Shown here one piece after another: positions 1-9,200 of a stretch of 64,000 nucleotides of DNA. Made by a program: the position numbers and the translations under genes. Source of the DNA: CADCVQ01 sp038260305 (GTDB lineage Bacteria > Actinomycetota > Thermoleophilia > Solirubrobacterales > Solirubrobacteraceae); NCBI GenBank assembly GCA_038260305.1, contig JBBSNY010000018.1:1-64000 (forward strand), given 5' to 3'. The notes beneath the pieces are model-generated. The model was not told where the DNA came from. It did not search any database and worked only from the letters and a program-made list of their open reading frames with translations. Numbering within the stretch: the first letter of the stretch is position 1; the number at the start of each line of letters is the position of its first letter.

Positions 1-365
1 CCGACCGGCACTCGCCCTACGGGCTCGCACCGCTCGACGCCGGCGACGCGATCCTCCATCAAGGTCCTGCTCGTGCTGCGTGTGTTCGTGGGCATGAGAC
101 TCCAGTTCGCTCATGCCTACACAGTTCCTCGGACACTCCCACCAGGGATTCAACAACCAAACGTCGGAGGAGGGTCGGAGCCGGCGCGTCACAATCAGTC
201 GGGTGCCGCGGCAGCCCCGAGCTGGGAGACGCTCCTACCGTCCGGCTAGCGACTGCGGACTACCCACGCCTCAGACCAGCGCTCGGCAGTCTGACCGTAG
301 CTACTTCGCACCATGCTCGCCGAACGCGGCGTCGGCCCTCGAGGTTCGTAGCGCAGCTCTATCTA
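1..365. other. No gene recognised
   Basis: A plus-strand frame is open from the window edge to about position 389, but it reads as low-complexity Arg/Ser/Thr-rich sequence with no family resemblance. I cannot tell whether it is the tail of a gene cut by the edge or non-coding DNA. Confidence 0.3.
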
Positions 366-515
366 TCACGCGTCGCGCGCGGTCGCTGAGACATCCCAGA
401 GCTTGCGACAACGCCCCATGCTGAGGATGTCGACGGCGCGCGCATACGGGGACTCGGCGTCCTCGTCGGCGAGAAACTGCCCGAACACGGCCCCGTCCTC
501 GTCGCCCACGTCGCT
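366..515 (-). pseudogene. Remnant of a primary-type sigma-70 factor, region 3/4 junction
   Basis: The minus-strand frame contains GDEDGAVFGQFLADEDAESP followed by YARAVDIL. This is the acidic linker that joins region 3 to region 4 in RpoD/SigA-type sigma factors, where the family usually reads GDE.....F.DF..DE.AESP. Downstream, where the helix before RERRVLELRYG should follow, the sequence decays (LWDVSATARD) and stops. Neither regions 2/3 nor the region 4 helix-turn-helix is present. I see an isolated remnant of about 50 codons rather than a working gene. The family call rests on this one motif. Confidence 0.55.
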
Positions 516-729
516 GCGACGAACGCCCGGAGCCAGTCGCGCTGAGCCGAATGACGTCCTTGGGCTCTTCTTAGGAGCCGAATACCGCGAGCTCTGGGCC
601 GCCTCGTGGACACCGAGATGCAGCGCAGCTATCTTTTCGCCCAATTTTCGGTCATGCTCTCGAACCTTGGAGCACTGACCGGCAGCTACCTCTGGGCCAC
701 GGGCCCTGATCCGAAAGGTCCCGTCTTAC

Positions 730-3318
730 ATGCCCGCATCCCGCCGTCGATTTGCCCGCTCTGCCACCCTGGGCGCGAGCCTCGCCGTCGCTCTGACGGT
801 AATCACGGCACCACTTGCCGTCACCACCGCGGCCGCGTACTCCGCACCGGTTGCCGTGTCGTCTCCGGCGGCCGCGACGCTGCCGGAGGTCTCCGAGATT
901 TGCTCCCCTGGCCAGACCGACATCAACCACGCCGACCAGCAGACCCTCATGACGGTCTTGCACGTCGGCGCGCCGGTCGCGCAGCGTCTCATCGCCGCAC
1001 GCCCCTACCTGACGATGACCGACCTTCTCGCCGTCGACGGGATCGGCCCCGGGTCTCTTACTGCGATCGTCGCAGCCGGTCACGGTTGCGTCACCCCGAC
1101 CTCCAGCCCCCCACCTGCGACAGAGGCGTGCCAGACGACGAGCCAGACCGACGTCGCCACCGCGACCCGCACGCAGCTTATGGATGCCTTTGCGGTATCC
1201 GGTCCGGTAGCTGACCGCATCATCGCGGGCCGCCCGTATGCCCAGCTCGCGCACCTGCGCGGCGATCGCGTCCCAGGCGTCGGCAGCAGGTCCCAGGCCG
1301 CGATCGCGAAGAACGGTTGCCTCACGCCCAGCCCCGTCCGCACCGTCAATGCCTCCTACAGGTACGCCTACCCGGCGTACACGACTACCGTCACCCGTGA
1401 CCTGTACGCGCTCACCGTCCCCGCCGGCGTGATCGACTCCTCCAGCGGAGCCTGGACGTCCATCACCCCAACCGCCCCGATCGTCGCCGCGGTGCTGCTG
1501 CCGGCCGACCCGACAGCTGACATGCACATCTGGGGTGACTGGGCCGGTACCCAGCCCGGCAACGACAAGCCGGACGCCGTCACGGTCACGCTCCCGCAGG
1601 CTCCCTACCTGAGCGAACTCCCCGACCCTCAGTCGTGGACTCCCGCGATCATGCACCAGTTCAGCGACAACAGCGGCGGTGAGACACTCTACCCGACCGT
1701 GAACCCCAGCACCGGGCAGCTCTCGGCGCCAGTCACGTCCCTGAGTCTCCTGAGCAGCTTCTTCGCGTTCACTGATGTCGTCACGGGAGCGATCGCCGGG
1801 ATCCGGTATCCCGCGCCGACCTGCGACGGTCCATGGCGACAGCAGTCCGGCACGTCTGACTATCAGGCGAACACGCAGCAGACGCACGTGACGATTACAG
1901 ACTCGCAGCTGAACCTGCCGGGCAACCGCCCCACACCGTTCGGATACCTGGTGAAGCACTGCGTTCAGAACGGCGACTCGATCAGTTCCGGCGGTGCCAC
2001 GTTCGCGGCAGCCCGCGCCGTGATGCTCGACAACTCAGCTGCCGTCTACTCGGTCAACGACCGGTACAACAACCGTTCAGCACTCCTGGACGGGTTCGCC
2101 GGCTCAGCAGCGTCCGACGCCTTGTTCCTGCTGACGAACACCTCGAACGCGCTCACGACTCTGGCGTTCAGCGGTCGCACGCTGTGGACGCCCGGCGACC
2201 GGGTCGCAATCGACACGCCTGCTGGCACACACGGGGAAACCTCGATCCAGCTCGACACGTCTGCCTCGCTGGTCCGTATGGCGCTCACATTCGCGATCGG
2301 ACAGGGCCTGAAGAAGCTGCCGAGCGCGGACCTGGGCGACACCGCTTCGCTCAGAAGTGCGCTCACCGCCGGCGCCCAGTGCGTCAAGGAGCTGGCGCCT
2401 TCGATCAGCGCGTCGAGTCTGGCAGGCAAGCTCGTGGCGTACGCGTACGGCACCTTCAACTGCTTCCGCTCGCACGGCGTGGGCCTCGCTCTGTACGACA
2501 CGTTCCAGAACTACTACCGATCCAACCAGAGCGGGGCGCTCTCCGACGCCGACCTAGCGGCCAAGGGTGCGCAGCTTAAGGGCATCGAGGCCAAGCTCAA
2601 GGCTTTGAAGTACCTCTCGCTGGTAGTAGCCGTGAGCAACGTGCTCGACCTTGACACGGTTGCGCTCACGCAGTCGGATTACGCAGCCGACCACTACAAG
2701 CCGAACCCGACGGTCGACGCGCAAGGCCGACCAGTCCAGACCTACTGCCTCCGCAGCGTCGGGACGCTCAACCCGACTGTCGACGCGGAGTGCCAGAACA
2801 CCTACTACAGCAAGATCTTCCAAACCCCTACAGGCGGCGGCGGCACCACAGGCCTCGAACGCGGCTACATCATGCAGGACTCCCAACAACACTCCTACCT
2901 GGTGACGCCGGACCGAACAACATACGCCAGCATCCCGACACCTGGCGACTACGTGTGCCTCGCCAAGGCCGGCTACCCCGTCCGGTACAACACCAGCCCG
3001 ACCCTCTTGGGAGGCTTCACCCAGTCACCCGACCCGGCCGTGTGCCCGCCCAGCCCGCCTACGTTTGACGTCACCCCTGCCGTAATGGACTCCGTCGCCG
3101 ACAAGGGAATCAGTCTTATCCGAACGGGGACTGGGAAGGTCTACCTGTACAAGGGCAACGGAATCCTGTCGAGCGTTCTCGACGGGCAGCAGTTCAATTG
3201 CTGGACGACCGGCACGCACGCTTACCTTGCGTACGACTATGTTCCGGACAGCGTGATCAGCGACCCGAATGTCGGCTTCCACTACCACCCGGAGTTCGTG
3301 GACTACTGCATCAGGTAG
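730..3318 (+). CDS. Secreted protein with two ComEA-like helix-hairpin-helix repeats
   Basis: 862 residues. Residues 1-37 are a signal peptide: an Arg-rich start, a hydrophobic stretch and an AAA-type cleavage region. Two helix-hairpin-helix units follow at about 64-113 (INHADQQTL.., with a GIGP turn) and 140-192 (DVATATRTQL.., with a GVGS turn). These resemble the DNA-binding repeats of competence protein ComEA. The remaining 650 residues match nothing I recognise; they are rich in Thr, Ser and Asp, with Tyr/Trp- and Cys-containing segments near the end, as in many exported actinobacterial proteins. The HhH units suggest binding of extracellular DNA or simply a structural role. The ATG has a GAAAGG-like site 12 bases upstream. 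It stands alone, about 170 bases before a dif-like site. Confidence 0.75.
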   Translation: MPASRRRFARSATLGASLAVALTVITAPLAVTTAAAYSAPVAVSSPAAATLPEVSEICSPGQTDINHADQQTLMTVLHVGAPVAQRLIAARPYLTMTDLLAVDGIGPGSLTAIVAAGHGCVTPTSSPPPATEACQTTSQTDVATATRTQLMDAFAVSGPVADRIIAGRPYAQLAHLRGDRVPGVGSRSQAAIAKNGCLTPSPVRTVNASYRYAYPAYTTTVTRDLYALTVPAGVIDSSSGAWTSITPTAPIVAAVLLPADPTADMHIWGDWAGTQPGNDKPDAVTVTLPQAPYLSELPDPQSWTPAIMHQFSDNSGGETLYPTVNPSTGQLSAPVTSLSLLSSFFAFTDVVTGAIAGIRYPAPTCDGPWRQQSGTSDYQANTQQTHVTITDSQLNLPGNRPTPFGYLVKHCVQNGDSISSGGATFAAARAVMLDNSAAVYSVNDRYNNRSALLDGFAGSAASDALFLLTNTSNALTTLAFSGRTLWTPGDRVAIDTPAGTHGETSIQLDTSASLVRMALTFAIGQGLKKLPSADLGDTASLRSALTAGAQCVKELAPSISASSLAGKLVAYAYGTFNCFRSHGVGLALYDTFQNYYRSNQSGALSDADLAAKGAQLKGIEAKLKALKYLSLVVAVSNVLDLDTVALTQSDYAADHYKPNPTVDAQGRPVQTYCLRSVGTLNPTVDAECQNTYYSKIFQTPTGGGGTTGLERGYIMQDSQQHSYLVTPDRTTYASIPTPGDYVCLAKAGYPVRYNTSPTLLGGFTQSPDPAVCPPSPPTFDVTPAVMDSVADKGISLIRTGTGKVYLYKGNGILSSVLDGQQFNCWTTGTHAYLAYDYVPDSVISDPNVGFHYHPEFVDYCIR

Positions 3319-3501
3319 ACGTCACGCCGCATGCTCCGCACTGGAGCCACCCCTGTCCATTCCATCTCATCGTGCGGTGGAAGCTGCGGGGGTCGGCGCC
3401 TCAGCAGCTGGTCACGAGACACTCTGAAGAGCAATTGGCTGTCGCAGAACGAGTTGTGAGACCGCGCTGCTCCGCAGGTTTCCCGGCCGTTCGTCAACTC
3501 A
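3319..3501. other. Intergenic, no gene
   Basis: No coding sequence is recognised. The right end carries a perfect inverted repeat, GTCAAC-TCAG-GTTGAC (3493-3508), whose right half overlaps the first dif-like site. Confidence 0.5.
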
Positions 3502-3529
3502 GGTTGACATAACCGGCGTTATCGAGCAT
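3502..3529 (-). other. dif-like XerC/XerD recombination site 1
   Basis: Read on the minus strand, the 28 bp are arm ATGCTCGATAA, centre CGCCGG, arm TTATGTCAACC. The 11-6-11 layout, the inner ATAA...TTAT and the TTATGTCAAC right arm are those of XerCD dif sites (known from E. coli, B. subtilis and actinobacteria). Two further copies lie at 21624 and 23212. The bases to its right (ggaattgtt, then gcggcgg) resemble those right of site 3. That it is a working Xer site is inference. Confidence 0.65.
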
Positions 3530-3650
3530 GGAATTGTTGCGGCGGAGAGGGGGCCGCGAACCCGGAGCCGCGACGTGCCATCGAACCCGTCAAACGCGTG
3601 GGCGTGGACGCGCGGGACGCGAACCGTCGCAACGCACGGCGCAGGGTGGT

Positions 3651-6203
3651 TCAGCTTGGGGCCCACCGGCTGACTGCGGGCTCGGTGCGTCCCTCTCCTC
3701 CCTTGATGGCGGTGTAGTCGAGGGTGTAGACGCGTTCCGCGGCATCCACCGCGATTCGCGCCGCGTTGATGCCGTTCGTCCGCGTCAGAAAGCCGCCACC
3801 GGCGTCGTAGACATCGAGGCGGTAGTCGCCCACCGTGGCCCCGCCATTGATGCTCGAGAGCACGTAGATGAGCCCGGCCGGCGAGATCGCGAGATCCATG
3901 TAGGCGACGCCGATTTCGGGCTTCAGTGGCGCCAGCGGCGAGCCGCTGAACATCGGCACCGGGTCGCCGTCGACGTCGATGGCCTGGAGCCGGGCGTTGC
4001 GCGCCTCGAGCACCAGCACGACGCCGCTGGGGCCGGCCGCGCAGCTAACGGGCGCGCCGACCAGTCCCGCGCGCATCCCGGGCCCGGCCACTACGCGCGA
4101 CACGGGCGCGTCGCCGTCGGTGGTCGGCGTGGCGGAGAGCGCGACGATCTCGACCCGGTTGGCCGTCGCGCTCACGCCGATGGCGTAGCCCGCCGGGTGG
4201 AGCACGACCGCGGTCAGGTCGGGTGCGCGGAAGCGCCCGAGGCTGCCGTTGCCGGTGAGGTCGAACGGCCCCGGCGTGCCGATGGCAACCGGCCGAAGAT
4301 GCGGCTCAGGCGAGCGCGGATCGAGGTAGACCGCGTGCCGGGGACCGTATGCCAGGCATGGCTGACCGGCGAAGCCACACGCGATCGTCTTCAGCTCGGC
4401 CGCCGGTTCGAGCATGCCGACGTTCTGAAACGTGTAGGCGATCGTCGTGGGACTGCTGCTCGCGCAGTCCTGCACGCCGGTGTCGGTCGTCCTCCACGTG
4501 TACCCCACACTGGACGTCGCGGCCTGGAGCGTGATGTTGACGAGCTCGCACAAGCTGTTCGTCCCCGGGCTGCAGCTCAGCGACCGCTGCGTCGCGTCCG
4601 ACGCGCTCGGCGGTCCCCATGCGTAGACGCCGACGTCACAGCGGAGTGTGCGTGTGCGGGTGAACGTCGTCGCAGGAGTAACGATCACCGGTTCGTCGAG
4701 GACCTGGATGGTGGCGGATACCACGCCGCCGGTCGCGTCCGGCGCCGCGGATATCGCGCTCGAACCGCTCGCCAGCAGCTTCCCGGTCGCGCCCCGCACG
4801 GCGCAGACGAGCACAATCGGCGCGCCGGTGCGGACGCTGGGGAACGTGGCGGAGATCGCCGCCCCCGGCGGATCCGCCGGGACGGCCGCGCTCAGACGGC
4901 GACTGAAGCCGTCGCCGTAGGACGCCACCAGCTCGTAGGTCTGGGCCCCGTCCGGCCAGTCGCGGCGCTGCGCGTCAGGGGCAAGCGTGGCCTGCACGGT
5001 CACTGCGGCGCCAGTTCCGATTCGCAGAGCAAACGTGGACGCAACGGCTCCGAGCGGCGAGTACGCGGGTGCCGGCGCGGCGAGCAGCGCGGCGAGCGTC
5101 CGCGCGGGCCAGCCCAAGATGGGAGCGGCGTTCGCGACGGCACCCGCGCCGAGCTTGTGGTCGATCGTCTTGCGCAGCGCCGCGAGCTCGTCGCCGAGCA
5201 GCAGCGCGTCGAGGTTCACGGCCAGCCACGCAAGCAGCGTCGCGCTGTCGGTGATCGACGGCTCGAGCACGATCGCAGCGGCGGCACCGATCACGGCCGC
5301 GCGGACCGCGGCGTCCGCGACGATCTCCCGGTACCAGCCGTCGGTGGTGTCTCCGTCGGCAAGGTCGATGATCGTCGGGAGCGCGCAGTCGAGGACGAAC
5401 GTCAGCAACGCACCGGCGGCGCCGGTGAGCGGGTCCCAGTTGCCGTTGCCGACTCCACCGAAGACGAGCTCGACCGTCTCCGCGCCGTCCGGCAGGTCGA
5501 TGCGCAGCGGCTGCGGGTCGCCGGGGAGCACAAGCCCGGCGACCGACACATTCGGGGCGAAAACGCCGAGGTACTTCTGCGTCGCAGACTCCAGTGACGC
5601 CGGCACACCTGCCGGCAGGCGGCTCTTCCACTCGCCGGGCGTCAGCGGACGCCCGGCCTGCAGGAACTCGACGTAGACGCCGAGGTGCCGCGGGAGCGCG
5701 TTGAAGCAGCTGAGCTCAAGCCGCCGCCGCGCGCCGTCGTAGCTTGCGGAGCGCAGCGCCAGGCCGCTTGTGGTCGCCAGCGGCGCGAGCGACCAGTCCG
5801 GCGCCGTAGCTCCCCCACTCTCCACCCCGGCGGCCACGCCGTCGAGCACGGTCCACAGGACGTTGCGCAGGGCTTCGTCCGCGAGCACAGCCGCCTGCAC
5901 GGCGGCGACGACCGGCGTCAGCGCCGCGAGCGTCTCGTCGGTGAGACGCAGGCGCGAAACAGGGTTCCCGGCGGGGTCGGTTGCCGGCTTGCCGGACGTC
6001 AGCACGATCGCTTGGAGCCGTGCCCAGCCCGAATCCTTGGCCGGCGGCCCCTGCGTCGATGCCGAGGACACCAGGTCGGCGAATCCCGTGGCGCCGGCGA
6101 TCAGGCCGTGGACGATGTCGACCTTGTTCGACGCAAGCACCTGCAACCCGGGATGACGCTTGGCAAGCTCGAACGGGACCTGACGGGGGGTCGGCGGCCG
6201 CAT
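3651..6203 (-). CDS. Large NHL-propeller protein, smaller of two paralogues
   Basis: 850 residues, last gene of a six-gene operon. The start is ATG 6203, which overlaps the preceding stop codon (TGATG), so translation is probably coupled; an upstream in-frame ATG at 6320 lies inside the preceding gene and is rejected. The last 220 or so residues form an NHL/SMP-30-like propeller, with blades such as DLTAVVLHPAGYAIGV and GVVLVLEARNARLQAIDVDG. The protein ends in GRTEPAVSRWAPS, nearly the same as the end of its upstream neighbour (GQRTEPGVSEWEPS). A shared middle segment (LVFGGVGNGNWD) is followed by hydrophobic helices. No signal peptide is visible. The 450 N-terminal residues are unrecognised. 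It is a shortened tandem duplicate of the neighbour; function unknown. Confidence 0.75.
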   Translation of the reverse strand: MRPPTPRQVPFELAKRHPGLQVLASNKVDIVHGLIAGATGFADLVSSASTQGPPAKDSGWARLQAIVLTSGKPATDPAGNPVSRLRLTDETLAALTPVVAAVQAAVLADEALRNVLWTVLDGVAAGVESGGATAPDWSLAPLATTSGLALRSASYDGARRRLELSCFNALPRHLGVYVEFLQAGRPLTPGEWKSRLPAGVPASLESATQKYLGVFAPNVSVAGLVLPGDPQPLRIDLPDGAETVELVFGGVGNGNWDPLTGAAGALLTFVLDCALPTIIDLADGDTTDGWYREIVADAAVRAAVIGAAAAIVLEPSITDSATLLAWLAVNLDALLLGDELAALRKTIDHKLGAGAVANAAPILGWPARTLAALLAAPAPAYSPLGAVASTFALRIGTGAAVTVQATLAPDAQRRDWPDGAQTYELVASYGDGFSRRLSAAVPADPPGAAISATFPSVRTGAPIVLVCAVRGATGKLLASGSSAISAAPDATGGVVSATIQVLDEPVIVTPATTFTRTRTLRCDVGVYAWGPPSASDATQRSLSCSPGTNSLCELVNITLQAATSSVGYTWRTTDTGVQDCASSSPTTIAYTFQNVGMLEPAAELKTIACGFAGQPCLAYGPRHAVYLDPRSPEPHLRPVAIGTPGPFDLTGNGSLGRFRAPDLTAVVLHPAGYAIGVSATANRVEIVALSATPTTDGDAPVSRVVAGPGMRAGLVGAPVSCAAGPSGVVLVLEARNARLQAIDVDGDPVPMFSGSPLAPLKPEIGVAYMDLAISPAGLIYVLSSINGGATVGDYRLDVYDAGGGFLTRTNGINAARIAVDAAERVYTLDYTAIKGGEGRTEPAVSRWAPS

Positions 6204-9200
6204 CAGCCGGTGGGCGCTGACCCCGCCGGCGTCGATGGCTCCCACTCGCTGACCCCGGGCTCGGTGCGCTGGCCCGGTCCGAGCACCTTCTCGTAGTTCA
6301 GCGTGAACATCGAGCGCCACTGGTCGACCGCGAGCTTCCCGGCGTAGACCGCCTGCTGCTCGAACAGCGGCGTCCCATCCGGTGTGTAGACGTCGAGCGC
6401 GTAGTCCGGGTGCTCGCCGTCGCCCGCGGACGACGTCAAGGTGTAGATGTAGCCGGTCGTCTCGGCGGCGACGTCGAGGTGCTTGACCCCCGGCTGACCT
6501 GCCGTGCGCAGTGGCATCGTCGCCACGAGCCGCTTGGCGTCGAGATCCTGCCGTGTCGCCGGCTTGGTGACGTCGAACGTCATCGCGTTCGCGGTGTCCG
6601 TGATGAGCCAGTGCGCGCCGGGCGCGGCGACCGCGATACTCAGCACGAATGCGCGGAAGACGTACAGGTGCGGATCGCCGTTGACGTCGTCACCGGGACG
6701 CACGTCGTACGCCGCGCTGGTGGTCGTGTCGGTCAGGAGCCACGCCGCTCCCGGTGTCGTGACGGCGACCGTGAATGGCGGCGGTTTGTGTTGCGCGTCC
6801 GCTTTCGCGTAACCGGCGTCGACGAACGCCTTGGCGAGAGCCGCATCGACCGAGCCGCTGTCGAGCGCCGCCGCCGACGCAGGCGTGGCACCGGCGTGCT
6901 CGGCGAACAGCGGAGCCGTGGCGGGCGCGACGTTGCGCTGCAGTGCCTGCACCAGCGCGATCCCACCCGCGCGGCTGTCGAGCGACGCCATCAGCGATGC
7001 GTCTAGTTTGAACGGAGTCTGGCCGACTGAGAAGCACGGCACCGGGTTCCCCAGGACGTCGAACGCCTGGATGCGCTGGTTGGTCTCCTCAAGAACGAGG
7101 ATCCGGCCGTCGGCGGTCACGGTCAGCGCCACCGGCTTGTTCAGCAGGCCTTCGCGCACGCCTTCGCCCGCCAGCGGCATCGCGAGCGGCGCGCGCTCGG
7201 TGTCCACGGGCGAGGCTCCGAGCTTCAGCGTCAGGAGCTTGTGGTTGTCGTAGTCCACCCCGACGATGTAGCCGTGCGGGTGAACCGCGAGGTCCGTAAT
7301 CGTAACGCCCCGGAACTGACCCCACGCCTTCGTTGTGTCGTAGTCGAAGGTCGTCTGCCCGGGCTTGAAGTCGACTCCACGGATGAAGTACTGCTTGTTC
7401 GCGTCGGTATAGGCACGCGAGTCCAGGTAGAAGTTGTCCTGGCTGGGCACGGGCCAGGCGTAGACGTTGATCACGCTCTGGAGCTTGGGTCCGGTACCCG
7501 TGTCGAGCACGTCCTTCTGCAGTCGTGCGTCGAGCAGCGGATCCTTGCCGGGCTCTGCGATCGTCCACGCCTGCCCCTTGCCGACGACGGTCACGGTGCA
7601 GTGCGCGGGGAGCTGGACGCCCCACCCCTGTAGCTCCTTCGCAAGGTCAGCGGGCACGGGGCCGCCGGCGTCGAGCGCTGCCTGCGTGTTCGCGACTGCG
7701 CCGGCGGCCTTGTCGGTGACGGCCATGACCGGCGACAGGCCGAACTGGTTGAACGCGATGAAGCTCGGGCTCGTGAAGCCGCGTGCGGGCTCGACGATCT
7801 GGTCCTGCGGCTGGCCGAGGGCAGTGATCGCCTGAAACGCATACATCTGCCCGTTGTCGGGCGCGCTGGCGTCGTCGCGCGGCATGTTCTGCCCAGACGC
7901 CTGCCAAGCGTAGCCGACCATGTACTCCTTGTTGGTGTACGTGATGTTCTGCAGCTGGCATAGCCCGTGGCCGTCCTGGCCGCAGTCCTGGATGACCTTG
8001 GGCAGCGTCGGCGCTGCATTAGTCAGGTTCTGGACCTCGATCTCGTAGAACGTCGTGCCATCGCCGCTGAACAGCTGCTTGCGGTCGAGCTGGTAGGCGA
8101 CGCCCGCGGTCGTGTCCGTGAGCTTCCAGGCCGAGCCCTGAGTCGTCACCGTGATCGTCACGGCAGCCGAGAGGTCGTTGTCGTTCGCCGCGAACGCCGC
8201 CTTCAAGTCGGGGCTCGCTGTCGCGGCGTCGAGCGTTCCCGCAAGCGACGCGTCGATGCCGAAGCGCGTGACCTGCCAGTGGTGCTTGGCCGCGTCGGAG
8301 TAGCTCAGGCGCTGCTTCTGCGTATAGGTCGTGGTCGAGGTCAGCGGCACGAGCTTCTGCGTGATGCTGCCTGCGCTCGCAAGCTTGTTGTCTGCGCCGG
8401 GGACGGCGCTGATCCAGCCACTCTCCCACTGGCCGGCAAGCCAGTCGTTCTCGGAGTACACGCCGGCGACGATGTCGATCTTGCCTCCTGCCGGGATTGC
8501 GGCGAACGTGACCACGAGCGATGCGTCGTGTGCGGCTGGCATCGGGCCGGCATGTGTGATCGTCGTGCCACCCGAGCCCGCCGGCGACTTCGGGTACTTG
8601 ACCTGCACGACCCAGTGGTCGGCGACGAGAGGCCAGTTGGCGTTCTGCGCGGTCCCGGCCCCCGGATCGGGTGTCACGGTGACCGTCAGGTCCATCGTGC
8701 GGTTGACTTCGAGGTCATAGACCGACGGCGAGGCGAGCACCTCGACCGTCGTTGCGACGAGGCCGATGACGTCGGCTGCGACGGCTGCGATGCGCAGCGC
8801 CCAGCCGACCGCAGGCACGCCCTCGAGGATCTCCTCGGCGGTGGCCTCCGCGGCGACCTCCCCGAAGGTCTCCAGGAGCATGCTCCTCAGGACCTCGACG
8901 GTGATGTACGACACGATCTTTCCGAAGAGCGCCGACGCGAACATCGACGACGTCTTGGCGATGAGCATTTTTCCCCACGACTCATCGCGCGCCACGGCGC
9001 CGATGAGCAGGCCGTCGAGGCCGATCAGGCCACCGATGACGGTCAACGCCAGCTGGACCTCATCGGTCTGGCGTGCGATGAAGGGGTTGATGACGTACAC
9101 GTTCAAGGCGAGCATCGCGCCGCCCATCCCAAAGGACATGAGCGCCGTGGCGACCACGCCGCCGACGCAGACATCGGTGTCCCAGTCGGTGAAGCCCTCG

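Noticed and set aside
652..1959. Minus-strand frame of 435 codons opposite the HhH protein
   Set aside because: Low-complexity Arg/Gly composition and no start signal; the plus strand has a signal peptide and HhH motifs.
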